Below are positions 1-12,035 of a DNA stretch of 64,000 nucleotides, piece by piece. Both the position numbers and the translations under genes were made by a program. The stretch is from Ryuthela nishihirai. Its lineage: Eukaryota; Arthropoda; Arachnida; Araneae; Heptathelidae. The notes beneath the pieces were generated by a model. It was not told where the DNA came from and searched no databases. It saw only the letters and a list, made by a program, of their open reading frames with translations. The stretch covers positions 50,183,751 through 50,247,750 of the forward strand of contig JAWZYU010000018.1 in NCBI GenBank assembly GCA_038380435.1, read 5' to 3'. Numbering within the stretch: position 1 is the first letter of the stretch; each line of letters starts with the position of its first letter.

Positions 1-842
1 TTCTACTTGTTTAAACATGAATTTAAAATGGGTGCATGAGCCTGACAAAGAAGATATTATTCTCCCTTGAAAGTCGCAAAATCATTACAAATTCGTCCTT
101 TTGAATCACAACCTCATTTAGAAAATATTATTACTTATTTTTCGTGAAGGTCGCACAAAACCACTCTGTGAACTGCTTTTGAAAAAATTGCCCAAATATC
201 CTACGAAGACTTTCGCGTAGAATACGAAATCGTTCAATTTGTTCCTCTATCTGTAAATTAAAACGAAATCAAGGTTTTCGCATAAACGTTTTGAGTCCGT
301 ATAAGGCTCTCAATAGTAGGTTAAGATAGAAATGCTGCATTTTACCTCTGAATTTTGCAGATTGAAATCTTTCCATCAAAGTGTCAAAGTTTAGTAAGGG
401 AGAAGAAAGGCAAAATCACAACCAAAGAAAGAAATCGAGACAAAATCTAAAACTGGAAAAAAAAATGCCTACCAAATATTTAGAAAAAAGGGAAAAAATG
501 CAAATAAAAACCGGTATTAAAGAAAGAAGTGCACGAGAATATTATAAGTGAGGAATAAAAATAGTTGAAACAAAAACTGTTATTAAAGAAGCAAGATGCT
601 GGTAAAAACTAGAAATAAATAAAAGTACAGGAAAAATCAGAACTAATACAGAAAATAAAAACAGAATTTGCGTTATAGTACTGAAAGTTCGTTCCATCCC
701 CACCTCTGGTCAATTTTTAAATCGAATTTATTACCAAGAGGTTTGTTGTTCTTATTTATTTCCCAGTCTCATTTTTTCAGGTTGATGTGTAAAACGAGAA
801 TCTGACATAGTCTTGCACGTTAAAGTTCAATTGTTTCCTAAT
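1..842. other. AT-rich intergenic DNA, no gene seen
   Basis: No ORF or repeat family that I recognise. Positions about 390-660 are purine-rich with loosely repeated phrases such as 'tattaaagaa', probably low-complexity drift. Confidence 0.5.
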
Positions 843-983
843 AGCTCTCCAGAGGAGTCACTTTCCCAACCTACTCTGAGCCCTGGGAGTTTTGTGACCT
901 GGTCATTTAGCTTACTTTGTGCAAAAATATAGTGTCCTCAGAGGTAAAACTCAGAGATATAGTGTCCTCAGAGGTAAAACAAC
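843..983 (+). repeat. SINE-A fragment (3' part)
   Basis: This is the 3' half of the SINE-A family, recognised by 'gtgacctggtcatttag' and the terminal 'cagaggtaaaacaac'. The last ~30 bp are duplicated in tandem, so the 'gtcctcagaggtaaaac' end occurs twice. The tRNA-like head is missing. Confidence 0.75.
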
Positions 984-1045
984 GCAGCTCACAATATGCC
1001 AGAATGCTTTAATTTCGCCCTGCTCCTATATACCTGGGAAGGGAT

Positions 1046-1334
1046 TTGGCACAGTCAGTAGTGCGTCAGACTCGTAATCTGAACGTTCGAGTACTACCTG
1101 TGACAAAATTTGTATTTATCTGTTCTAACCCTCTCCTATCGATAGACTTGGAAAGGCCGGGATGGGATGTAAAGCCATGACCACGTGTGAAAGAGCGCCA
1201 TACTCTTTACAAGTTAAAGAACAGGCCCTCTAATAGCTCTCCCCCAACCTAGTTTGAGCTCTTGGGGTTCTTGTGACCTGGCCATTTAGCCCATTGTGTG
1301 CAAAACAAAGTGTCTCTCAGAGGTAAAACAAACC
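1046..1334 (+). repeat. SINE-A copy, diverged and internally deleted
   Basis: A degenerate tRNA-like head ('cagtcagtagtgcg... ctcgtaatctg', B-box-like 'cgttcgagtac') leads into the conserved middle ('gacttggaaaggccg', 'gttaaagaac') and the 3' end 'cagaggtaaaacaaac'. The part normally holding 'ggatggccttgacggg' is lost. Confidence 0.8.
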
Positions 1335-2989
1335 AACACAACAACCCTTAAAATTGCTGCTGAAGATCAAAAAATAATCCAGAACATCCTAGAGAAGACA
1401 ATAAACTATACAAGAATAAAATCAGTGAGACATTCCTAAAGCTCCGTAAATCTATATTACGATATTTTAAAACGGCTCGTTCTTTTCCTTTAAGGGGATG
1501 TTAGAATGTGACTTGAACACAGAAGAGAGAGATGAGATGAGAAGCAAACATCAGGTGAGGCGTCGGAGCTGCGGCAGAGGAAAAGATCGGAATCAAACAA
1601 GAAGGAATGGAATACAAATTATTAGGAACGGAAATCTTGGAATTACGAGAGAAATATCGACGGAAAATAAACAGAACGCCTTTGTCTTCGTTCCCTCTGT
1701 TTCTAGGAAGGAAAATAATTTGACCAAAACAATATTCAAATCTACTGAATAAGAAGAAAAAAATCCCATTATCCGGAACTGTTCTCAAATTATGAAACTT
1801 CCCGAATATTGAATGTGACTTCTTTGTAAGCATCTCTAGATTATTGATCCTCTCTTTAATGAGTTGAGATCCTATAATCTGCCTTGTTGTTTTTTTTTTT
1901 CTTTCTTTTCCTACTCTATGTGCTAGAGGTTTCTGTGATTCATTTATGTTTCTTCACGCCGGCATAAAAGTTATATCTTTCGAGTGTGGCCGGTTCGGAT
2001 GCCTTTAAACGTCAAAGCTACGTCATAACAGGAAAACTGCCTTTCGGTTCCTACAGATGCTTTTATCGACATTCCTTAGGCGATGCGAAGAGACATTCAG
2101 AATATTTCAGAATAAAATTATACATTTTCTTCCTCGTGTGGTTATTTCTCGCTCCGAGTCTCTGTAATGACTTTTTTTATTTGTTTATTGCTTTCCTTTC
2201 ATTCTTCTTTAATCTAACGCTTTTTACTAAATGTATACACATGATTTTATCTTTTCATATTGTTGTTGTTTTTTTCTGAATCTGTGTTCGTCACATGAGG
2301 GGTAACTTCGAATCGCGTGAAAGACGAGACGTTGCTGATTTATTAACGTTTTGCATTTTTCCAAATATGCATAGGCAAGATTCCAGCGATCACATTATTT
2401 CCATAAATAAAACATAAAATAGATGTATGGTGATTTCGGATGTTTCATACAGGACTGTAACTAGAAGCGATTAGTGTGACTGTGTTAATGCACCCATTGT
2501 GGCCTTCTTCTTGTTTGGCCTGTCGAGGCACATGTTCTCTGGTATTTGCTGTTTTTTTAACTGTTAATATTCAACGATGATGAATCTTATTCGTGTGAAA
2601 TGTTATTTTCAAACCATAGTGTGCTTTTCTAAAAAGGAAACTAGCCACAGCCAGTTCATTTGATTTTGTTATTAGTTCTCGGTCTGCACAAATCACTTTT
2701 ATTCCGAATTCGCAAAATTTACGATCGAATTTGTTTTAAGTGGAATAAAGCTTGATCCTTAAAAGTTAAAGGATAAAAAGAATAACGTAATGTCTTAAGA
2801 TATTTTTTTTTCTTCTTCAATAGGATTATTCAGTTTTCCATTCCTAATAAACGTTTCAAATGGGATTTTATGTTTAATTTACAGATAATGGGCAGAAAAA
2901 TAAAAACATTTTCATGTTAAGTCAGTAGAGAGTCATCACTAGAGAGTCAAAATCAGAGATCCGCAATTTCTACAGTGCATTTTGGAGGA
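1335..2989. other. Intergenic DNA, nothing recognisable
   Basis: Two short ORFs near 1.50-1.83 kb run on opposite strands over the same bases and match no family I know. The rest is AT-rich with homopolymer T runs. Confidence 0.45.
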
Positions 2990-3490
2990 AGCGTCCCGTG
3001 GCCGAGTGGTTAGCGCCTAGTTTCGAGCCCCGGATAAGGCATGGCTGTTTGTGTTGTTTTTCTGCTTGAGGTCCTGCCATCCTCGACGTGCTTTAAGCAG
3101 AATCGACGTGCTTTAATATCGACGTGCTTTAATAAAAATCTTTCAGATTTTATCAACTGGGATCTTGTAAGTATTTATCAAGCTTTTTCCACATTTCAAG
3201 CCATAGAAGGACAAATATTTAAAACAAACACCGAGTTATGATTAATTATATTTATTATTAGATTTATTTTAAATAAAATGCATTTAACGAAACTTCAATT
3301 TTCCTCTTTTTACGTAACCATCAAAAATTCTTTTTTAGGTGTGCCGCGGAAAAAAAATTAGATTCAGTGTGCCGCAGAGTAAAAAAGTTTGCGAGACACT
3401 GTACTATGGCATATAAACTGACAGGCTCCTGTAAGACCTCTGTAGCAAGTAGCTGCTTGAGAGGGTATTTATTATTTTTATATTTATTTT
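2990..3490 (+). repeat. SINE-B copy split by a ~310-bp hAT-like insertion
   Basis: The tRNA-like head ('cgtcccgtggccgagtggtt', B-box-like 'tttcgagccccgg') and the first part of the body lie at 2990-3084. The body resumes at 3398 ('tactatggcatataaactg') and ends in an AT-rich tail near 3490. The intervening piece ends in 'gtgtgccgcgg' and 'gtttgcgagacactg', whose reverse complement starts CAGTGTCTCGCAAACTTTTT, like hAT-type termini. Its left end holds three copies of 'tcgacgtgctttaa'. No clean 8-bp target duplication remains. Confidence 0.65.
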
Positions 3491-4204
3491 GGAGGAAAAT
3501 AGGATTAGATAAATAACATCCCATTCAAATATCTCTAAATCTCGATTTTGAACAATATACGTTCAGTACTTAAAGAGTTATAGAAGTTTGTATATTGAAA
3601 GATAGTGATGTCATTTATAAGAATTTGCCTCAGAAGTTTATTGAAACGTTTCTTTTTTTAAAAAGTATTATTTCACGCTATTTAATTAACATAAGTATAT
3701 GCTTCAGAATTTTCTGCAATAATTATTTCAATAATTGTTGGTTTTGCATAAGTTTCTTAGTCCTGACTTTGCTGCTGTTAAATATTCAAACTTCCATGGC
3801 TCTTTAAATGCCCAACAGATATTGTTGGAAATCGAGATTTAAAAAGATTTGAATGAGATTGCAATTCATCAAGTCCTATTTTCATATAAAACGTTTATTG
3901 TAGAAATTACGGATCTTCGAATTTGACACTCCATTGACTTAACATGGAGATGTTTCCAATTTTTTTCTCTCCGTTACCTGTATATAAGCTATTACTATAA
4001 CACTTATACACAATGCTTCCTACCTCAAGTTGTCGAATAAAGGTCTACCTAATCAACATATCCTTCATTAGACTGAGGTATTTCTAGCCTTTTTTTGTGT
4101 ATAACTATAAAAATATATAGTGCATGTAATATTAGTGTATTTTAATAACAAACAGTTATATAACACTTTGGTATGTTCACACCAGTGGTTCTTAAGCTTG
4201 AGTC

Positions 4205-4940
4205 GGTTGCATATCTTCCCATTTTTTGTCAATAAACCTAGCAATTTCAATTGAACAAATGTCCAATTTCTAGTCGGTAAATGTGACATATTTAATTTCT
4301 AGTCAGTAAACGTGACACGTCCGAATTCTACTCGGTAAATGTGACATATTTAATTTCTAGTCAGTAAACGTGACATGTCCGAATTATAGTCGATAGTGCT
4401 TGGCTACTGATCAAAGGGACCAGGATTCGAGCTCCGGATAAGGCATGGATGTTTGTGTTATCTTTCTGCTGAGGTCAAGACCTTCCTCACAGATCCCTAT
4501 GGCATATAAAGTGAAAGACTCCTATCAGACCTCTGTGGAAAGCAGCTGTTTGAGGGAATATTTATTTTTGTTATTTAACGTGACATGCCCAATTTCAAGT
4601 CGGTAAACACGACATACCCCATTTTTAGTCGGTAAGCATGCCAGACCCCTTTTTCAGTCCATAACCATGACGAACCCTATTTTTAGTTGATAAACATAAA
4701 AGATCCGATTTCTAGTCGGTAAACGTGGATGATTTCCATATTTAGTCTTTCTACTGGTGGATCACTTTTCAGTAAAGTGATAAAAAATTGGTACCCCACA
4801 GGGTATATATATATATAGTGTGGGCCCCCTTTATCGGTTGATAAACATTATCAATCCCACTTTAGTCGAAAAACATGACGAACCCAATTTCAGTCTTTAA
4901 ATCTGGCAAACTCCAATTTTAATCATTAACTTAAAAAGTT
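4205..4940. repeat. Degenerate ~34-bp minisatellite
   Basis: The phrase 'ttctagtcggtaaacgtgac' recurs with variation about every 34 bp from 4270 to 4720, then more loosely to about 4930. The array is broken by SINE-B at 4387-4578 and resumes with 'taacgtgacatgccc'. Copies diverge more towards the right. Confidence 0.75.
4387..4578 (+). repeat. SINE-B copy inside the minisatellite
   Basis: It shows the family-B order: 'gcttggctactgatc', B-box-like 'gattcgagctccgg', 'taaggcatgg', 'gcatataaagtga', 'cagctgtttgag' and an AT-rich tail. The first bases of the tRNA-like head are lost. Confidence 0.75.
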
Positions 4941-5519
4941 CAAACAAGTCCGTTTGAAGGGACACCTTTAATCATATATATATACGGTAGGTTACCCTTA
5001 AGCATTCCATGTTGCTTAAACCGCCATTTTTAGCTTATCACTAATTAGTAGATTTCTAAATTAGTTCCTGCCACAGAAAAGGGCAGGAACTAATTTAATT
5101 GTACTGTCTGCTATATTATAACTTTTATTAGTATTTAAACTTTTTAATTTGTACTGTCTGCTTTCTTTGAAGTCTCGCTTTTTCGCAGAACCTTTTTATG
5201 GTGTAATATATTGACAGTCTCCTGGTCAGAACTTTGTGACAAACAGTCATTTCAGGGAAAATTATTTTCTTTAAACCGAAAATATGATCGAAGTAGTAGT
5301 AGTTGTATGAAATCGCTGACACTCTGTAGAACTCTCACGGAACCCAGGGACCCGAAAAACATGGTTTAAGAACCACTGTTAACCTTCAACACTTATAACA
5401 CTTTAACAATTAGATAACAAATAACTCACACTTTAACAAATAACTCACACGAAATTTTGTAAATAACTGCGTTATTTGAAACGCGTTTTTGTTTCGTTCA
5501 GTGTCAGGTTTACTAAGAT

Positions 5520-5632
5520 GAGCTCGTGGAAGGTTTCAGAAAGGGAATCCACTGGACAGCTGTTAGTAGACAGATGGAAACCTCCTGTCAAGACCATCCA
5601 GCATGTTCTTTAACGTGTACAGGGTATAGCAT
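5520..5632 (-). repeat. SINE-A fragment
   Basis: Middle part of SINE-A in reverse orientation: 'ccactggacagctgtta', 'gtcaagaccatccag' and 'cgtgtacagggtat' are readable. Both ends are missing. Confidence 0.7.
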
Positions 5633-5683
5633 TCATTCATATTTCAGCTATGGTAAAATTGTGTGGCAAATTGAGAAAAAATG

Positions 5684-6075
5684 AGGTTGGGAATTTTTAC
5701 TTCTGAGCGGCACTTTTTTAGTACACAGTGGACTAAATGGGAAGTTCACAAGGGCCCCAAGGGCTCAGAGAAGGTTGAGGGAAGGGGACTCACTGGACAT
5801 CTCTTAGCAGACTGTTGGTATCCTCCCGTTAAAGCCAACTCGCATATTCTTTTAGGTGCATATGGTATTGTTCTCCTGCACACGGGACAATGGGGCTTTA
5901 CTTCCTACCCGAAGGACAGCTGTCTTTCCAATACTATCAGTATCCCCTTTCTGAGCGAGGACAGGATGGAGGTTTAGCAAAGATAAATCTCAATACTGGC
6001 ACAGATGAGAGTCGAACCTGGGAACTGCAGATTACCAGCCTGGCTTGCTACCAACTGAGCCACCACCAGCCGCCA
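5684..6075 (-). repeat. SINE-A copy, near full length
   Basis: Reverse orientation. The 3' end ('acttctgagcggcac') is on the left and the tRNA-like head ('gctaccaactgagccacc') on the right. Small ORFs across it are chance. Confidence 0.85.
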
Positions 6076-6837
6076 CAAGAGACAATAGGGTATCGAAACT
6101 GAACACTTAGATTTCATAGATTATAAATTGTTCGACATGTCTATTTGACTACGTCTTTAGATCATTTATCTTCAAGTGGATTGTTGTAAGATGAATGAGA
6201 AATGTCGACGCATCAACTGCACAGTCTCCTAGTCTCCCTGGATACTAACCACTCTTAACCACTACTGCCGGGGGAGGGGTTAAAACAAACTTTATTTCCT
6301 ATCTTTAACCTTTTTTTCCCCTATTTTGATGGAGCTGCACAAATCCAGATCTCATAGCTCACACAATTCTCTTTTTCCAATAGCTGTCACCCTCACTGTG
6401 ACTGGAAAAGAACAAGAGGAGAGCCCTGAAGCTTTTTCCTCTTGAATATATTGAAGACGAGTGCTTTTATTGATAGCACTGATACAAGAAACAAAGCATT
6501 TCGTTTGGTCGAAGGTAAAGGTTACGAAAACTGGGAACTTCGATGCTCATCTCCTGACATCTTAGATGAAGAGAGGTGCAGCAAGCATCCGCCACTTACT
6601 AGGAATCGAAAGGGTCCATAGTGACGTAAAAAAACAAATGTTATCGTTAAGTCTTAGGAAATGTTGAAGGTCAGTGAGATGTTGCATAAACCGTCTGATC
6701 TGTACAGAAAACACAGGAAGAATGAATAGGTGCATATAAGGGAGGCAGAAATCTGATTAATGGATGAAGAAGATAAATTAGGGGAGCGTTAACCATAATG
6801 GAAAAAAAACGTAATTTATGACGCTGGTAAAGTTAGA

Positions 6838-7187
6838 ACTTGGTGCACTTTTTTGCACACAATGGGCTAAATGGCTAGGTCACTAGAACCCCGATGGCTC
6901 AGAGAAGGGTAGCCACTGGAACAGCTGTTGGGAGACAGATGGTAGCCTCCCATCAAGGCCCTCCAAAGTATTTTTAACTTTCACAGGATATAGCCGTCCC
7001 TCACACAGACCAGGGTTTAACGTCCCATCCGACGGACGGTGGCCATTTTTTAGCCCATAGGCGTCCCCTACTGATCGAGGGCACGGTGTTTTGTGAAGCT
7101 AAATCTCTACGCTGGCCCAGGCGGACTCAAACCTGGAAACTTCAGATTACGAGCTTGGCGCGCTACCGGCTGAGCCATGTCCGCCCC
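6838..7187 (-). repeat. SINE-A copy, near full length
   Basis: Reverse orientation from 'gcacttttttgcacac' to 'gctaccggctgagccatg'. The conserved centre 'cgtcccatccgacggacg' is present. Confidence 0.85.
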
Positions 7188-9498
7188 AGTGATTTTATTA
7201 ATATGCATTAGTGATGCTCTGCCTTGCTTTGCATTGAGGTTTTTTTTTTTGTATTCTGTATTGTTTTTTCTTTTGTATTCTGTATTGAATTTTTTTAACC
7301 GGTTGTTCCTTTTCCTGTTTTATATGAACGATACTATAATAACTAACATAACATCTTTGTGCTGAGAAATAAAATGAAAATAAAATTATTTGTATTAGTA
7401 TTATATATAATGAATTAATGTAGTAAGAATGGTTTTGAATTTTCGTAATATTACAATTTTTTTTTCTTTCAATTTCCAGGCATTTGGATTTTTTTTTTAA
7501 TTTTTCTTTCTTTACGAAAAACGCTCAAATTTTAAACATGATGCTTATCCTAAAGCCTCTTCAGCAAAATGAAACAATAAAAGTGTGTCCTTTTCTAAAT
7601 ACTTTAGGTATTTCCTTCAAAACTATTAGGATCATTAAATGATATTTTTATACAATATCACGTTTTCGTCATTAAATTACTTTCTATATTTTTCAAGAAT
7701 TTTTTTGCTATTTTTAAAAATAAACTAGTTTAAGGACAAAAATAGATTTCGTATAAAAATGTAACTTAATTCATCAATAATATATTTTTCTTCATTAGAA
7801 CATGTGGTTATTTCTAAAGAACTAAACTAAGAATTCTAAACAAAAAAAATATCGTTTAATCCTGCTCTAATCGCGATTTTTAAGCACAAACATCGTGGAG
7901 TGCCTAGGCAAAAAACCAGAATGCCCTGTTATGCCAATGCAAAACCTTAAAAATTAGAAATTAAATCTTTAAACAATAACCTTTTATGGGAATGAGGCTA
8001 ATGTAAATTACAGAGATAAATGATGTCTCTCAAAATCTTAATAGTTTCAATATCATAATACCTTCAATATCTTAAAAATTTGAATTAAAAATCAAAATAA
8101 TTAACAGTGGCGGCTCATGACTGAATTTTTGGTTGGCACTTTGCTTCTCACAGGCCGAGACCGGATATAGGATTTTTTTTGGGGGGAGGGGGATACCTGG
8201 TATTGAATTGAAATAAATTGGACTAAAAATATGCTCCATAATGCATTATTCTATTTCTTTTCAATTATTCTCGAAACGCATTATATAGTAAAAAGTTTAG
8301 CATTATATAGTAAAAATCGGAAAAGCTGTCTTGTCCTTTCTACTTTAATTCAAAAACTTTGCCCCTCCCTGTAATAATTACCTGTGCATATGTACTTTTT
8401 CCACCCCGTTCAGTTGTACTTTAAAAACCTATTCGTGAAAAATATATTTAATATATAGTTTTACATTTTTAACTCCGTTTCAATTATATGTATATATATT
8501 TAATTTCAAACTGAATTACTCGTAACAAGTTATTACGAGTAGTTGTTTATTTTGGTTATATTTAATTTACAATATTAATTATTATATAAATATTGTATGA
8601 TATATTTTACCTTATTATATGTAAGCGTATAGAAAAGCAAGTTGCATTCATTGCTACCTATCGTCGTAGTAAGGAAACAGCATTCGTACTTGAGAAGGAT
8701 GTATGACGTAGTATAACTATCGGACCAGGAAAGTTGCATCTGCAATAACATACAAACACTAGAGCATATAATATTCAGTAGTATACATATATATATCAGT
8801 AGTAAATATGAAGAAGAAAGAAAAAATTGTTTTAATAAATTGCAAAAATATAATGTAAACACATTTAATTTTAAAAACATATTAAAACCAACATCAAAAA
8901 AAAATTAAAGCAAACTTTTTTATAAATTATTAATTAATTATCTCAAAAACATCAATCTCTTAGATAAACTATAAAAAAGATGAATTAATAATAATTAAAA
9001 ACTAAATAAAAATAAATAAAAATAAAAGAAAAAAACTAATAAAAAATAAGCTTGAAATGAAAAAAAAATGAATGAATATAAAATGAATAATAATTTTTAA
9101 ATATATATATATATCCGTAAAGATCCACAAAAATTATGCCTGAATGAGTCTGCATTGCTTTAATTCTTTGCAGGAATTTTCAAAGTTTGATGTGTATTGA
9201 TGATGATGACAGTTGCAACACGCACAGTGCTTGCACTATACGTTTCTATTGTTCGTGAATGATGCGGCAAATAATTATTACAAAACGAATATAAAAATTA
9301 TATTAAGTTGAGTTAGATGACAAATAATGAATACCAGATATATAAATATATATAATGTGCAAAGTTATGAATTGTGCATCAGGAAATTCGAACAGCAATT
9401 ATTCTTCCTTAAAATATTTCGCAAAAATCGATGAAAATTAAAAGAATTATTCAACGATTTCTAAATATGCAACTTTTTTAGTAAACGATTAGATATGA
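7188..9498. other. Very AT-rich intergenic DNA
   Basis: No supported gene. Position 8106 starts 'cagtggcggctcatgac', which resembles the end of a DNA transposon, but I found no partner. From 8880 to 9110 the sequence is almost only A and T. Confidence 0.5.
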
Positions 9499-10285
9499 CA
9501 ATTACGAGAGGCGTTCAAAAAGTTCTTGACATGCATCTGCGGAACAAAAACCATTTCACTTACTTAGCAAAACTTAATAAAAAAATTAACAAAAGTTAAT
9601 TCATCCTTGCCAATGGAAACATCATGGCGTTCACATTCCACCACCAAAATTTAAACTTTCCAGCTTAAATAAGTCGTTTGCAATATTTATTTTGAAATTT
9701 TGGAATTTTCAAAATTTTCCACCGTTAGAGGGCATAATTATAGTTTTCGGAAAGTTTAAAAAGCCTGAATCATAATATTTTATCAATTCCTATATAACCT
9801 AAAAGAATTATTCATTTATCTCTAAAAACACACAATTATCTGCTTAAACTAAAAAAAAAAGTGCTTTCCCACCCCCTCTGGGTCTAAAGGGTCAACTCGT
9901 TGTTAAAATGGAAATTTCGTGACCTTCACATTCTACCGCCAAAATTTCAAATTTCTAGCATAAATACATCGTTTGCAATATTCGTTTGAAATTTTGGAAT
10001 TTTCACATTTTCCACCGCTGGAGGGCGTAATTATAGCTTTAGAGAGATTCGGAAAATGGATATCGTAATATTTCGTCAATATCTATCCAATGCAAAAATT
10101 ATTTCTATAAGCGAAAAAAGTCGATGACAGACAGACAGACGACAAAGCGAAACTATTACTCGTTTCCTTTAAAATCGAGATGAAAAAAAATTAAAATTGC
10201 AAAATTTTTAACGAATATTGCAAAGGATATATTCATGTCACGAATTTGAAATTTCGGCGGTAAAAGTGAAGGCCATTTTGCTGGA
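9499..10285. repeat. Repeat family R3 cluster with a mariner-type terminus at its left edge
   Basis: The left edge 'gcgttcaaaaagttcttgac' matches the ends of the mariner at 14.8-23.9 kb. Phrases of R3 follow more than once: 'tttgcaatatt', 'tttgaaattttgg', 'gagggcataattatag' and 'gacagacagacagacgac'. They recur at 11.2-12.0 and 40.2-40.6 kb. There is no coding capacity, and the class is unknown. Confidence 0.6.
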
Positions 10286-10361
10286 TGGGATCTAGGAGTC
10301 CTTCTGGACTGGCCATTTAGCCATTATATTCAAAAACGTGCGCCTCTGAGGTAGAACCCCA
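10283..10361 (+). repeat. SINE-A 3' fragment
   Basis: 'ggactggccatttagcc' through 'cctctgaggtagaac' is the family 3' end on the plus strand. It abuts a minus-strand copy, so the two lie tail to tail. Confidence 0.65.
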
Positions 10362-10367
10362 CCGAAC

Positions 10368-10547
10368 CACGTCTTAACGTTCCCATCCGATGGACGTAGT
10401 CTTTTTAAGCCCAACGGTGTCTACTTTTTGATCGAGAGCAGGGTGGGGTTTAGCGGATGTAAAACCCAAAGCTTGCACAGCTGGAACTCACACATGGAAA
10501 TTACTAATTACGAACCTGATGCACTACCGACTGCGCCACTACAGCCC
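10368..10547 (-). repeat. SINE-A 5' half
   Basis: Reverse-oriented 5' half from 'cgtcttaacgttcccatc' to 'cactaccgactgcgccac', which is the tRNA-like head. The 3' half is missing. Confidence 0.7.
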
Positions 10548-10583
10548 ACGTACAATTAGCACTCGAAACCTACCTGTGAGCGT

Positions 10584-10626
10584 GCCATGCTCATAATATG
10601 CTAACCGCACATATTATGAACATGGC
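10584..10626. repeat. Short inverted repeat (17-bp arms)
   Basis: Arm 10584-10600 (gccatgctcataatatg) pairs with 10610-10626 with one mismatch across a 9-base loop. It lies between two SINE-A copies. Function unknown. Confidence 0.75.
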
Positions 10627-10679
10627 GAGTTTACAGATAACGTAGTACAGATTAATAACTCTCGTAGACTCCATGGGGG

Positions 10680-11064
10680 GAGGGGCGGGGGTGGCTCAGT
10701 CGGTAGCGAGCCGGGCTCATAATCTGTAGTTCCCAGGTTCGAGTCCCAGCTGGATCAGCGTTGAGATTTATCTCCGCAAAATTCCCCGCCCTGCTCACGG
10801 TCAGTAGGGTCACCGATGGACTTGGAAAGGCCGCCGTCCGTCGGACGGGACGTTAAGCTGTGGCCTCGTGTGCGGGAGAGCCATACCCTGTGCACGTTAA
10901 AGAACACGCTGGATGGCCTTGACGGGAGACTACCATCTGTCTCCCAACAGCTGTCCCAGTGGGTTCCCTCCCCCAACCTTCTCTGAGCCTTCGGGGTCCT
11001 TGTGACCTGGCCATTTAGCCCATGGTGTGCAAAAAAGTGCCGCTCAGAGGTAAAACAACAACAA
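10680..11064 (+). repeat. SINE-A copy, full length
   Basis: A clear tRNA-like head has A box 'tggctcagtcggtag' and B box 'ggttcgagtcc'. The anticodon-loop region reads 'ctcataatctg', matching elongator tRNA-Met (CAT). The ~300-bp conserved body and 'gaggtaaaacaac' plus an A-rich tail follow. This is one of the best copies in the window. Confidence 0.9.
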
Positions 11065-11204
11065 AAAAAAGACTCCATGGGATAATGAGGCGATCATAAC
11101 GATTCTGTAGATGAGGCTCGGAGGATCCAAAGCGCCTGCAAAAATTCCTATATATCGCGAGTAAAAAGACATTGAGCGACACCAAGTTTTGCTTGCAGGA
11201 TTTT

Positions 11205-12035
11205 TTTTTTTAATTTCGTTTGCAAAAGAAAAACACGAAATAATGTGTTCACTTTGTCGGCAGTCTGTCTGTCGGTCTACAGACATCTATTTTCTTTTTT
11301 TTGATTATGGAGATAAATTGAAGTTTTGTGTTGGATAGGTATTGATGAAAATACTATGATTTGCATTTACTGAATCTCCAAAAGTTATAATTTTGCCCTC
11401 TACCGGTGTAATAATTTTAAAACTCACAAATTTTAAACTTATATTGCACTCCGCCATATTAACGATAGATATTTGAAATTTTGGTTGTGAAATGTGAAGG
11501 TCACGATATTTCCACTGGCAACAATAAATTAACTAGCTCTTTAAACCCAGAGGGGATGGGGAAATAGTTTTAAAAAAAATAATAATAAATACCCCCTCAA
11601 GCAGCTGCTTGCCACAGAGGTCTGACTAGGAGCCTGTCAGTTTACATGCCAGAGTAGAAGGTCTGAGAGGATGGCAGGACCTCAGCAGAAAAAAACACGC
11701 ACAACCATGCCTTACCCGGGGCTCGAACCCAGGTCCTTTAGATCAGTAGCCAAGCGTGCTAACCACTCGGCGATGGGACGGCATTAGCTTTAAGAGACAA
11801 TCGAAAAACTCTCTTTTAATATGATTGGTACTAATGAAGTATTACAATTCGCATTTTTCAAATCCTTAGGTAGTTTTAATTTACATTGCTAGAGATCACT
11901 AAATATGGAAATAGCGAAACTTTTAACGAATGTTGCAAGTGATATGTTTATGGCAGTAATTTGAAATTTCTGTGGTAGAGTGTCAAGTGATATTCCATTG
12001 ACAACAACAATCTGACCCCTTTTCTCAGAGGGGTA
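11205..12035. repeat. Repeat family R3, two blocks separated by SINE-B
   Basis: Blocks at about 11205-11580 and 11795-12035 share 'tttgaaatttt', 'gtgaaggtcacga' and 'cccagaggggatgg' with R3 copies at 9.5-10.3 and 40.2-40.6 kb. The left block keeps 'gtctgtctgtcggtctacag'. SINE-B lies between them. Confidence 0.6.
11583..11785 (-). repeat. SINE-B copy, full length
   Basis: Reverse orientation. The (AAT)n tail is at the left, then 'ccccctcaagcagctgct', 'ggcaggacctcagcag', B-box complement 'ggggctcgaaccca' and A-box complement 'aaccactcggc' at the right end. Confidence 0.85.

Larger units (their letters stand above)
4184..5380. mobile_element. hAT-like element with CAGTGGTTCTTAA inverted ends
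   Basis: The left end 'cagtggttcttaagc' at 4184 and the right end 'tttaagaaccactg' at about 5366-5380 are inverted copies of a motif typical of hAT termini. Inside there is no transposase, but a degenerate minisatellite and a SINE-B copy. The flanks show no convincing 8-bp duplication, so the pairing is an inference from the shared ends. Confidence 0.5.

Noticed and set aside
10686..10760. tRNA-Met-like gene
   Set aside because: The head runs without a terminator into a ~300-bp body shared by some twenty copies; it is a SINE head, not a tRNA gene.
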